Notes under the pieces: generated by a model
Seen by the model: the letters and a program-made list of their open reading frames with translations, nothing else
Database searches by the model: none
Told to the model about the DNA's origin: nothing
Virus record (IMG/VR): IMGVR_UViG_3300029258_001885
Span: 1-51,501 of that record
Source: a virus
Length of the DNA: 51,501 nt
Strand: one strand, 5' to 3'
Position numbers and translations under genes: made by a program
Shown: in pieces, positions 1-6,462 of the stretch
How the letters are laid out: the number at the start of each line of letters is the position of its first letter
Numbering within the stretch: the first letter of the stretch is position 1

Positions 1-1
1 T

Positions 2-199
2 TCGGTCGGGGCATATATCTCGTCGCTATTTCCGGGGATTGAAAAATGGAAATACCTCAAACATGAAAAGGGAGTCAATCCATTCCAACCCGCAATTGAC
101 CTGTGGCGCATGGGTCTTGTCCCATCCTTTGACGGAAAAATCTGGAGACTTCACACGGGACCAGATGGAAGGGTTGTTTTTGAAGGAAAAGGATTTTGA
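2..199 (+). CDS. C-terminal part of tetrapeptide-repeat protein (5' end lies at the other end of the window)
   Basis: An open frame enters from the window edge and ends at TGA 197-199. It reads SVGAYISSLFPG, then a tryptophan-rich tail with FQPAIDLWRMGLVPSFDGK and WRLHTG. The opening SV is the end of an xDSV/xASV tetrapeptide unit like those at 51442-51501. If the last and first seven bases (ttcggtc) are the same copy, the two parts join in frame as one protein of about 221 residues. From memory, this C-terminal block follows SV-repeat stretches in many uncharacterised phage and metagenomic proteins. Its function is unknown. Its TGA lies inside the start module of the next gene. Confidence 0.8.
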   Translation, partial: SVGAYISSLFPGIEKWKYLKHEKGVNPFQPAIDLWRMGLVPSFDGKIWRLHTGPDGRVVFEGKGF

Positions 200-202
200 A
201 CA

Positions 203-418
203 ATGTGGAAGTTAATACCGATATGGATGGACAATCTTATTTGTAGGATATTTGAAGCTGTAGGCTTTAATCCGGTGATTGTGCTTTGCAAACACACCGA
301 ACAAGACGTTCGGATTGCCTCTGTATGTTTTTCCGAAAAATCTGCCCAATGGGTGATCGACCACAACCAGGACGAACACAGAAAATACTGGATGACCGTA
401 CCCAGATTGACCATTTAA
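203..418 (+). CDS. small hypothetical protein (71 aa)
   Basis: The ATG at 203 follows AAGGA (189-193) and lies four bases after the stop of the previous gene. The start is embedded in TTGAACAATG, the junction motif of this arm. The product has a hydrophobic N-terminal third (MWKLIPIWMDNLICRIFEAV) and a polar C-terminal half ending in TVPRLTI. No known domain is recognised. It is probably co-transcribed with its neighbours. Confidence 0.6.
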   Translation: MWKLIPIWMDNLICRIFEAVGFNPVIVLCKHTEQDVRIASVCFSEKSAQWVIDHNQDEHRKYWMTVPRLTI

Positions 419-436
419 CAGAAGGAATATGAACAA

Positions 437-913
437 ATGAACAAAGGTTTTTCAAAACTTGATAACCCAAGCCATGAAGGAAATACCAATACGTGGCTTA
501 CTCCCAAAAGCATACTTGACCCATTAGGTTGGTTTGATCTTGACCCATGCGCGGAAAGAGGATGGGAAACGGCAAAAAATTATTACTACGATCAAGGATT
601 AGAAAAGCCCTGGTTTGGTCGCGTATGGCTGAATCCTCCATACGGCAAAAATACGGGCAAGTGGCTGTCAAGACTTCAGGAACATGGAAATGGAATTGCT
701 CTTGTATTTGCTAGAACAGACACAAAATGGTTTCAAGCAATAAAGCCACATGCAATTAGGTTTATAGCCGGAAGAATTGCTTTTCTAAAGCCTGATCATA
801 CTGCTTCAACAAACGCTGGCGCACCAAGTTGTCTGATTGCATATGGCCAGAAAAATGTTGCTTCTATAGAAAATATCAATGGCGTAACTTTTCAATTAGC
901 AGAAATTTGCTGA
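437..913 (+). CDS. dam: phage DNA N6-adenine methyltransferase (Dam family)
   Basis: The 158-residue protein has the layout of phage Dam-type methylases. An N-terminal TWLTPKSILDPL leads to FDLDPCAERGWETAKNYY, and the catalytic motif IV is LNPPYGK at about residues 66-72, a variant of DPPY. Near the end is GAPSCLIAYG. It should transfer a methyl group from S-adenosylmethionine to adenine in phage DNA, which often protects against host restriction. It is close to the usual length of about 160-180 residues. The ATG at 437 overlaps the stop of a three-codon frame, MNK-stop (429-440), whose own start follows GAAGGA, so translation may be by reinitiation. The family call is firm. The target sequence is unknown. 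Confidence 0.88.
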   Translation: MNKGFSKLDNPSHEGNTNTWLTPKSILDPLGWFDLDPCAERGWETAKNYYYDQGLEKPWFGRVWLNPPYGKNTGKWLSRLQEHGNGIALVFARTDTKWFQAIKPHAIRFIAGRIAFLKPDHTASTNAGAPSCLIAYGQKNVASIENINGVTFQLAEIC

Positions 914-926
914 ACGGAAGGACATA

Positions 927-1157
927 TTGAACGACACCATTAAAAACCCACATCTTGACAGGCTTTCTCAAATTGAGCGGTATTATCGTGAAGAACCCAC
1001 CCATCCCAAAGACATTCTTTGGATGTTGAACACAATAAGGTATCAGCAAAGCCAACTCAAGAAAGCGGCAAAATACATGAAAGAAGGTAAGCGGATTATG
1101 AAAAAGAACACAACAAACAGTGATGTCGATGTCTTTATTGCCAAATGGTCAAAATAG
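927..1157 (+). CDS. small helical hypothetical protein (76 aa, TTG start)
   Basis: A TTG codon at 927 follows GGAAGGA (916-922) at four bases and is itself part of the TTGAAC junction motif. The product reads MNDTIKNPHLDRLSQIERYY and continues as a charged, probably helical protein with many lysines (about residues 45-62). No family is recognised. It sits between the Dam methylase and a zinc-ribbon protein in what looks like one operon. Confidence 0.6.
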   Translation: MNDTIKNPHLDRLSQIERYYREEPTHPKDILWMLNTIRYQQSQLKKAAKYMKEGKRIMKKNTTNSDVDVFIAKWSK

Positions 1158-1189
1158 AGAAACTTTATGAACATACTAAGGAGGATACT

Positions 1190-1414
1190 ATGACCAAGGA
1201 ACATATTTATTATCTGGAGCATGAATGTGATTGTGGGCAGACAATCAAGAAAAGATGTCTTTTTGTCGGCCCAGAAGATGGTCCGGTGATATTCATGCAG
1301 GGACTTGGACAACAGGATTTCCAATGTCCTGATTGTAATACCGTATGGTCTTATGGAGATATTGAATACATCAACGCGACAGAAGAATTTGGAACAACTG
1401 AAGCATTCGATTAA
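1190..1414 (+). CDS. small zinc-ribbon protein
   Basis: The chosen ATG at 1190 is preceded by AAGGAGG (1178-1184). A longer frame from 1145 overlaps the previous gene and has no ribosome site. The 74-residue product has two cysteine pairs, CDCG at about residue 13 and CPDC near residue 46, typical of a small zinc ribbon. The start overlaps the stop of an eight-codon frame (1167-1193, product MNILRRIL) that contains the Shine-Dalgarno sequence inside it, so the mini-frame may couple or control initiation. Its partner is unknown. Confidence 0.65.
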   Translation: MTKEHIYYLEHECDCGQTIKKRCLFVGPEDGPVIFMQGLGQQDFQCPDCNTVWSYGDIEYINATEEFGTTEAFD

Positions 1415-1438
1415 CAGATGAAGGATGAACACGACTTT

Positions 1439-1681
1439 TTGAACGGGGATTCTATGAAACCAATAAGAGCCGATAAAAGATGGTTCCACCCAAAGAAGAC
1501 CGATGATCTCAGGAAGGAATGTCTACCCTGGATCGGTAGGGAAGTTACAGTCACAAGCTGGCACAACAATGTAGCAATGACCGACGATTACCCAAATGAT
1601 GATCTTGTGGGATTCGTCAAGGAATTTGCATGTGACGTGCCTCAAAGCGAATTGCGTCTTCAAAAACCAGAAATTAAATGA
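1439..1681 (+). CDS. small hypothetical protein (80 aa)
   Basis: The frame is open from ATG 1418, but TTG 1439 is preferred. It sits in a TTGAAC module and overlaps the TGA of a five-codon frame (1425-1442, MNTTF) that starts directly after GAAGGA. An internal ATG at 1454 is a third option. The product is basic and polar (MKPIRADKRWFHPKKTDDL) with a middle segment IGREVTVTSWHNNVAM that could form a small beta structure. No known family. It is followed by another TTG-started gene. Confidence 0.5.
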   Translation: MNGDSMKPIRADKRWFHPKKTDDLRKECLPWIGREVTVTSWHNNVAMTDDYPNDDLVGFVKEFACDVPQSELRLQKPEIK

Positions 1682-1694
1682 ACTGGAGGACTTT

Positions 1695-2093
1695 TTGAAC
1701 ACAAATAATGAAATGTTTTATATTCAATGCACCAGCCAATTAGCCGGTGATTTTATTCTGTGGTGGTGTCCCAAACGCCTGGGCTATACCTATAATCTAA
1801 AAGACGCTGGCTTATACCCCAAAGATGAGGCTGAAAGCATTTGCAAATTGAGGGGAGAAGAAAGAGCTTGGCCGAAAGAAGAAGTTGAAAAACGAATATC
1901 AACCGCAGTCAATATCGGCCATTTACATATGGATGGAATCAAGCCGGTCTTTGATGAAAAATCCTACAAAAAACCGAAAGTGAAAAAGCACCGGGCCAAA
2001 CCAAGAAACTGTAACAAGTGTGGGAGGTTTTTCAGCGATCCCGACCCATATCAGGAAACGTGCGAAGATTGTTATGATTATTCATTAAGGTGA
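1695..2093 (+). CDS. hypothetical protein with C-terminal zinc finger (132 aa)
   Basis: TTG at 1695 follows GGAGGA (1685-1690) at four bases. A longer frame from 1596 would run through the previous gene. The N-terminal part (MFYIQCTSQLAGDFILWWCP, then KRLGYTYNLKDAGLY) resembles small phage proteins that show or convert a text-like N-terminal beta region, but no function is known. The C-terminal end is lysine-rich and carries CNKCGRFF and CEDC, a probable zinc knuckle. The start again lies in the TTGAACA module. Confidence 0.65.
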   Translation: MNTNNEMFYIQCTSQLAGDFILWWCPKRLGYTYNLKDAGLYPKDEAESICKLRGEERAWPKEEVEKRISTAVNIGHLHMDGIKPVFDEKSYKKPKVKKHRAKPRNCNKCGRFFSDPDPYQETCEDCYDYSLR

Positions 2094-2099
2094 AGGATA

Positions 2100-2183
2100 A
2101 TGAACATGGACAGATGTATTAAAAAACTGGAAGTTGATCTCTTGGGTAGCATTTTATGCCAAAGATCAGATATTCCAATATAA
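2100..2183 (+). CDS. very small ORF, 27 aa
   Basis: An ATG at 2100 sits in ATGAACA two bases after GAAGGA (2092-2097) and opens a 27-codon frame, MNMDRCIKKLEVDLLGSILC to a TAA at 2181-2183. The ribosome site is as good as at neighbouring genes. The spacing fits the operon, with 6 bases after the previous stop and 30 before the next start. The coding potential is otherwise unproven. Confidence 0.4.
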   Translation: MNMDRCIKKLEVDLLGSILCQRSDIPI

Positions 2184-2213
2184 TGAGCCAAAAACAAGGA
2201 GGTTTTTTGAAAC

Positions 2214-2528
2214 ATGATTTTCCTTGCCGATGGATGTCTGAGGTTTGAGGATTGCGAACCATCTTTTAGGAGTTGCTGGGAATGCAACCCTGCACATAAG
2301 CATCTCAAAAAGGTAAATACCATCCACCACTGCATTGCCTGTGGAAGGGACTGGATATTTGACAAGTATCTTGATGAGATTGCAGACCCTGCGGCATGGG
2401 ACAGCTATTTTAAAGGTCTGGGTCTCAAGTATGGACAATCCACAACCACCATTGACAGAGGGTACAGGATTGCCGTGGTTACACCGTTTGATGCATCTTG
2501 TATTGACCCAAACAAAAAAAAGCCGTGA
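2214..2528 (+). CDS. cysteine-rich zinc-finger protein (104 aa)
   Basis: ATG 2214 follows AAGGAGG (2196-2202) and the variant junction TTGAAAC. The product has CWEC near residue 21 and CIAC near residue 40, with histidines between them (HKHLKKVNTIHHC), so a zinc-binding fold is likely. It ends in PNKKKP. The stop codon (2526-2528) lies inside the stem of the terminator that closes the opposing operon, so this is the last gene of the rightward unit. Confidence 0.65.
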   Translation: MIFLADGCLRFEDCEPSFRSCWECNPAHKHLKKVNTIHHCIACGRDWIFDKYLDEIADPAAWDSYFKGLGLKYGQSTTTIDRGYRIAVVTPFDASCIDPNKKKP

Positions 2529-2542
2529 CGTTCTGTCACGGC
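2514..2542 (-). terminator. intrinsic terminator ending the leftward operon
   Basis: An 8-bp perfect stem, GCCGTGAC / GTCACGGC (2522-2529 / 2535-2542) with a five-base loop, is followed on the minus strand by eight Ts (2514-2521). It lies 24 bases after the last leftward stop codon. The same hairpin lies at the end of the converging rightward operon and may stop both directions, though the rightward side lacks a U tract. Confidence 0.85.
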
Positions 2543-2566
2543 CTTAAGATCATTTAAATCAATGTT

Positions 2567-3307
2567 TTATCTTTTAAACATCGCTATGCCGTAGGCGTTT
2601 GAATCAGCCTGTCCTGACACGTACATGCCTGACAGGATGGCTTTGTTGCACTCCTCACACTTCCAGCATTGGCCTTTGCCCAGCCTCATGCCTGTTGACT
2701 GGACACTCACGGACCAGCCTATGAGCAGGTAGGTGGATGTGTTGACAGCGTCATTGCAGACCCAAAATCCCCTGAGGTTGGGCAGGATGTCTCCAGAGGA
2801 TATGGCAGCCTCAGCGCTTACACCGTCAGTAGTCTTTGAAATGTCTGTATGGCTGGTGTCGCCGTCTGCTATGTCGGTTGTTGCTCCATAGCCGACATTG
2901 GTGATTGTGAGCGTATCGGTCACCCTTGTGATGTCAAATGGAGTACCGCTGATGGCATCCATGGCCGTTTCGGTGTCGGTACAAACCTGCTCGCCGGTGT
3001 CATCGGCTGAGATATCAACCTCCACAAGGGTAGCGCCAGATACGGTGGGGGCACTGGATCCGTCATCAACGTCATACCACACACCGTACTTGACGGCGTC
3101 AAGGGCACTGTAGATGACAAAGTACTTGCCCCCAAGGTTGCCCGAGGCGTCAGCCCGACACTGTACACTACTGATCTCCTGTACCTCAAGGTTGGTGGAC
3201 CCACGTACAAAACCCGTCTGTTTTGCTGTCTGGTTTTTGTCGTAAATCTCTGCGAATGCAGAGGTTGCAAAAATAAGCGTTGTCAAAATAACTGCAAATG
3301 GTCTCAT
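2567..3307 (-). CDS. secreted or virion protein with C-terminal Cys domain (246 aa)
   Basis: A Sec signal peptide (MRPFAVILTTLIFATSAFA) starts the protein after AAAGGGGG. Residues about 60-165 (GKYFVIYSALDAVKYGVWYD through SKTTDGVS) match, from memory, a beta-rich module common in phage tail proteins. The last 65 residues (VCNDAVNTSTYL, then GKGQCWKCEECN) form a domain with a CxxC-type cluster that recurs in the neighbour at 3334-3717. It is the final gene of the leftward operon. A surface-exposed or receptor-interacting role is possible. No enzyme motif is seen. Confidence 0.7.
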   Translation of the reverse strand: MRPFAVILTTLIFATSAFAEIYDKNQTAKQTGFVRGSTNLEVQEISSVQCRADASGNLGGKYFVIYSALDAVKYGVWYDVDDGSSAPTVSGATLVEVDISADDTGEQVCTDTETAMDAISGTPFDITRVTDTLTITNVGYGATTDIADGDTSHTDISKTTDGVSAEAAISSGDILPNLRGFWVCNDAVNTSTYLLIGWSVSVQSTGMRLGKGQCWKCEECNKAILSGMYVSGQADSNAYGIAMFKR

Positions 3308-3333
3308 GGTAAAACCCCCTTTAAATTGTTTGT

Positions 3334-3717
3334 TTAATTTTTGTATTGAAAAATGGAATATCCGTTGTCCGCTGCCTGTCCCTCAACCTTCAAAAGCTTT
3401 AATATCGAGGGCTTGCAGTTTTCGCATACAAAGCATTGTCCGGGGGCGAGCCTTATGCCGTCATCTGATACGTCGGTATCCATACCCAAAGCGAGGTATG
3501 TTGAGGTGTTTACTGCATCATTGCATACATCAAAACGGTAGATACCACCAAGTACGCTTGCAGACGGTATGGCTGCTGCAGTGGTCGTACCAACAGTTGC
3601 GTGGTACGGGGTTACGGACTTGATTTTTGTATTTTCTGCAAACCATGCAGCATTGGCTGCAGGGGCAAGCAATACGGCAAGTCCAACGATCAGTGCGATT
3701 TTTGTCTTTTTAAACAT
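3334..3717 (-). CDS. small secreted protein sharing the Cys domain (127 aa)
   Basis: The start is MFKKTKIALIVGLAVLLAPA at 3717, which has GGGAG seven bases upstream; an ATG at 3732 lies on the Shine-Dalgarno itself. The N-terminus is a clear Sec signal ending near ANA. The remainder is essentially one copy of the Cys domain: VCNDAVNTSTYLALG, RLAPGQCFVCENCK, VEGQAADNGYSIF. It is a shortened paralogue of 2567-3307 without the central beta module. It probably acts outside the cytoplasm or on the virion. The exact role is unknown. Confidence 0.7.
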   Translation of the reverse strand: MFKKTKIALIVGLAVLLAPAANAAWFAENTKIKSVTPYHATVGTTTAAAIPSASVLGGIYRFDVCNDAVNTSTYLALGMDTDVSDDGIRLAPGQCFVCENCKPSILKLLKVEGQAADNGYSIFQYKN

Positions 3718-3790
3718 TTTTAAATCTCCCATGGTGCAAAAGGTTGTGAAAACAATAATATTTAAAAACCCTGTAGTTTACAACAGGTCA

Positions 3791-4135
3791 TTAAAGTGAT
3801 AGCAGCAGGCCTATCCATACCCCCAAACCTACTCCAACCACAGTACCACCCACTACAAGCACAGGGTCTTGATACCACTCCAAAGGCTTGCTCCTCAGTC
3901 TTTTTATGTAATCATGCGTGATATCAAGCTCTGCCTGACACTCCTGACATTCATACAGCCTGTTTGACAATATCCTGATTGATGCAGGGGCATAACAGCG
4001 GCAGTCAATCTGCAGGTCCAGACACTCTTTGGGTCTGATATCCCTGTACTCAAACTCAGCCGTCCCCATTGGTTTTGCGACTGCCGGCAGAGTCAAGGAC
4101 GTCATTAATATGGTCAACAGGATCCTTGTCAGCAT
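3791..4135 (-). CDS. membrane protein of lysis cassette, possible spanin partner
   Basis: The 114-residue product has an N-terminal Sec signal (MLTRILLTILMTSLTLPAVA), a middle part with five cysteines (CLDLQIDCRCY and CQEC), a short helical stretch, and a C-terminal hydrophobic segment (VLVVGGTVVGVGLGVWIGLL) fit to span a membrane. Its start lies 80 bases inside the upstream gene in another frame, as Rz1 starts inside Rz. There is no lipobox, so it is not a classical o-spanin. The signal plus C-terminal anchor suggest a protein facing the periplasm. The spanin role is inference from position. Confidence 0.6.
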   Translation of the reverse strand: MLTRILLTILMTSLTLPAVAKPMGTAEFEYRDIRPKECLDLQIDCRCYAPASIRILSNRLYECQECQAELDITHDYIKRLRSKPLEWYQDPVLVVGGTVVGVGLGVWIGLLLSL

Positions 4136-4334
4136 GTTTGTCTCTCATCTCCAGTTTTTTATGCGCGACCCTCTTTTCGTATTCCGCCAGTGCCACAGTT
4201 GCCTCAAGACTTTTGGTTTTGGCCTTGAGGTATGCCGTGTAGGTCACAAGGGCCGCAGGAAGTATGGTCTCCAGCAACCCTGCAATTTTCAAGCACAGAC
4301 GTGCCCAGACTACAGGCTCAGTAATTTTACCCAT
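4056..4334 (-). CDS. putative i-spanin-like protein (92 aa)
   Basis: The start at 4334 (MGKITEPVVWARL) has AAGGA upstream and overlaps the end of the holin-like gene by eight bases. A longer frame from 4379 lacks a ribosome site. Residues about 12-36 (LCLKIAGLLETILPAALVTY) form a membrane segment. The rest is a charged, probably coiled-coil helix (KAKTKSLEATVALAEYEKRV). One N-terminal anchor plus a coiled coil, with a second secreted gene starting inside it, is the Rz/Rz1 arrangement. Sequence similarity to named spanins is not evident. Confidence 0.55.
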   Translation of the reverse strand: MGKITEPVVWARLCLKIAGLLETILPAALVTYTAYLKAKTKSLEATVALAEYEKRVAHKKLEMRDKHADKDPVDHINDVLDSAGSRKTNGDG

Positions 4335-4692
4335 CAGATCCTTGCTTTTTGGACAGCTGTTTGGGCGATCCCAGTCCAAACCACCCTATGACTGCCGAAA
4401 TCCACAGCATGGCCCACCTCAAAAATGCCAGTGCCCTGTTGTCACCCTCCCAATCGGTACGAGGGGCAAGCCAAGCCAAAAACTCAGCTACAGCCCTGCA
4501 CAGACCCATAAACAGGCCCAGGACTGCAGCAAGCCACATGTTGACCTCTGGTATTGCTCCTACAAGCTTTCCAACAAGCAGGACCCAGAATGGGGCATCC
4601 TCTGGCGGTGGCGGCAGGGTGCCGGCGTCCTGTGCAAAAAGACTCCCAGCCATCACAATCGTCATCGTCAAAACCGTTAAAAGGTACTTCAT
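4327..4692 (-). CDS. putative holin-like membrane protein (121 aa)
   Basis: The N-terminus (MKYLLTVLTMTIVMAGSLFA) is a signal or first membrane segment, followed by PPPPEDAPFWVLLVGKLVGA and a further pair of hydrophobic helices (VNMWLAAVLGLFMGLCRAVA; RWAMLWISAVIGWFGLG). The C-terminus is polar and lysine-rich. Two to three membrane segments next to the M15 endolysin fit a holin. It could instead be a structural membrane protein. The assignment rests on topology and location. Confidence 0.55.
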   Translation of the reverse strand: MKYLLTVLTMTIVMAGSLFAQDAGTLPPPPEDAPFWVLLVGKLVGAIPEVNMWLAAVLGLFMGLCRAVAEFLAWLAPRTDWEGDNRALAFLRWAMLWISAVIGWFGLGSPKQLSKKQGSDG

Positions 4693-4693
4693 A

Positions 4694-5194
4694 TCATCCT
4701 CCCTGTTTTTTGTTTTGGTTCAGCATCAGCCAAACCCCTTCAATACCGTATTTTTTATACAGCTGCTGGATGACATACATGTCAGGCAGCCCCGCAAGCT
4801 GGTAATGGACCAGCTCTTTAAACCTTCTGTTCCGCCCGTACCACCTCAGCCCCACAGACTCCATTATCGGTCCCAGCTTTTTGTAAAGCTCAGTGGGCTC
4901 CCAGGTCCACCTGCCATCGACATACATGACAAGATCGGCAGCCAGCCCGTAATTGTGCATTGACTCACCGGGTTTGGCATTTGTTATGACATTGCCGCCC
5001 TTGGTCCTGCCCCTTTTCCACAGCTCCCCCTGCCTGGGCCTGGATCGATATGTTTCAAAAATCCTGACTGGTATTTCAGCCTCATGGGCAATTTTAATGC
5101 CCTCAAGCATTTTGGTCTTGAATGGCGGGTATAAAAGGTCCAGGGTGTCCGTTCGATCAAGAATAGCCTGCCAGTGTCCATTTACAATCTGCAT
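4694..5194 (-). CDS. M15-family peptidoglycan peptidase (endolysin)
   Basis: The start at 5194 (MQIVNGHWQAILDRTDTL) follows GAGG at seven bases. The 166-residue protein has the zinc motif SMHNYGLAAD (Ser-x-His-x-x-Gly-x-Ala-x-Asp) at about residues 80-89 and a second histidine in ELVHYQLAG near residue 130, as in VanY and L-alanyl-D-glutamate peptidases (M15). FETYRSRPRQGELW is the usual substrate-site segment. The enzyme should cut the peptide part of peptidoglycan at lysis. It lies between holin-like and coiled-coil membrane genes. No signal peptide is present, so release needs a holin. Confidence 0.85.
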   Translation of the reverse strand: MQIVNGHWQAILDRTDTLDLLYPPFKTKMLEGIKIAHEAEIPVRIFETYRSRPRQGELWKRGRTKGGNVITNAKPGESMHNYGLAADLVMYVDGRWTWEPTELYKKLGPIMESVGLRWYGRNRRFKELVHYQLAGLPDMYVIQQLYKKYGIEGVWLMLNQNKKQGG

Positions 5195-5201
5195 AAAAAC
5201 C

Positions 5202-5522
5202 TCATGAGTCAGACAGTCTGGCCGGGAGCTCTGACTGCTTTTGGACAACCTCCCACAGCCTGTCTATTGAGCCCTCATGTCTGCCAAGCTTTTGATTGGT
5301 CTCATTGACAGCAACCTGCAGTTGGCTGAGGGCTCCATTGGCCTGGGCCTTCTGACTTGCGAGTACTGCCGAGTTTATGCGTACATCCTCCATTTTGGAC
5401 TCCAGACCGTCCAGACGCCTGTCTGTACGTCTGGCCCAGTATCTCATCCAAAACATCGATCCAAACACTCCAGCAGCTCCAGAGACGGCGCTAATCACTG
5501 CCTGTATTGTGGTATCTGTCAT
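5202..5522 (-). CDS. membrane-anchored coiled-coil protein (106 aa)
   Basis: The start is MTDTTIQAVISAVSGAAGVF at 5522, just after AAAGGTCTAAGG. Upstream methionines have no such site. A membrane segment covers about residues 8-27, followed by a long coiled coil (RRLDGLESKMEDVRINSAVL; QLQVAVNETNQKLGRHEGSI). The shape resembles XhlA-type lysis accessories and i-spanins. It overlaps the lipoprotein gene by 32 bases and ends seven bases before the endolysin start. Confidence 0.55.
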   Translation of the reverse strand: MTDTTIQAVISAVSGAAGVFGSMFWMRYWARRTDRRLDGLESKMEDVRINSAVLASQKAQANGALSQLQVAVNETNQKLGRHEGSIDRLWEVVQKQSELPARLSDS

Positions 5523-6462
5523 CCTTAGACCTTTCCAGTACGCGTGAGGCAACAAAAAGCCATTCGGCCAGCACACATTCCTCCTGACTGGAGCATCTGA
5601 CATATGTGGCGTGCCTGTATGGGTGGTCAATCAGCATTTTGGTGACTGGGCCCATGTCCCCGTCACTGTAGAGATGATAAAGGTATGTGTACCATGGGCT
5701 TTCGGGCTCCCTGCTGTAATGCTCCTCCAGCCTGTCAAACATGGTGCCGGATATGCCTGTCAGCCTGGCCCCCTGTCTGGGCACCGCATCCATGTCTCCA
5801 ATTGTCGCGGCAGCTTCTCCCTGCAGCCATATCATCATGGATTGAATATGGGCTTCATAGTCATCCAGACCACCCGGCCAGTAAGAGGGCCATAGTCGGT
5901 TGGCTGAGTTTTGGCCACCAAGGGCATAAATCAGCTCATAGAGGAGCCCAATCACGTTGGGGGTATAAATCACCCTCCCATCACCAATGGGCTGTCCCAT
6001 GACCCAGTTGAGGGCCCTGCCGTAGTCTGCATGCAGCTGGAGGATGTCCAGCCTTTTGTTTACCCAGCAGTATGGCAGCAATCCAGCACTGCCCATGTCC
6101 CTTGACCACGTGGTGGAGCTGCCTGTGTCCCCCTCCTCAGACCAGCATCTGCCCTGGTACTCACCATCCTCATACAGTGGACGCCTGCCGAAGCGTCCAG
6201 GCTCGTCATCAAAGGAGGCAGCAAAAATATCAACACCATCTATACCCAATGCCGACCCGTACTTGCCTGCCCATATCATCCCGTCACAGTCATCCCCTGC
6301 CAGCCATCCGGTCTGTGAGTCCCTCAACTCAAGGGCTCTTTTGGTCTTTTGCTCATACATGTCCCAGAGCGTGTCAGTATCAGTGGGCTCTACAGACTCC
6401 TTTTGATCAATTACACCACATGATGCAATGATTAATGAAATCATCAGAAAAACAAGTCTCAT
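5491..6462 (-). CDS. putative lipoprotein of unknown function (323 aa)
   Basis: The N-terminus MRLVFLMISLIIASCGVID has a lipobox (IASC) with glycine at +2, so the mature protein should start at Cys15 with a lipid anchor. The rest is soluble and rich in Trp and Tyr, with acidic patches (GWLAGDDCDGMIWAGKYG; WPSYWPGGLDDYEAHIQSMM). No motif I know is visible. Phage lipoproteins of this kind can block superinfection or act in lysis. Here it lies in the lysis cassette and overlaps the next gene by 32 bases. Function is not assigned. Confidence 0.65.
   Translation of the reverse strand: MRLVFLMISLIIASCGVIDQKESVEPTDTDTLWDMYEQKTKRALELRDSQTGWLAGDDCDGMIWAGKYGSALGIDGVDIFAASFDDEPGRFGRRPLYEDGEYQGRCWSEEGDTGSSTTWSRDMGSAGLLPYCWVNKRLDILQLHADYGRALNWVMGQPIGDGRVIYTPNVIGLLYELIYALGGQNSANRLWPSYWPGGLDDYEAHIQSMMIWLQGEAAATIGDMDAVPRQGARLTGISGTMFDRLEEHYSREPESPWYTYLYHLYSDGDMGPVTKMLIDHPYRHATYVRCSSQEECVLAEWLFVASRVLERSKDDRYHNTGSD

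Noticed and set aside
4264-4963. Long rightward frames opposite the lysis cassette
   Set aside because: Antisense to well-supported membrane and endolysin genes. Compositions are Pro/Ser/His-rich, and there is no start signal.
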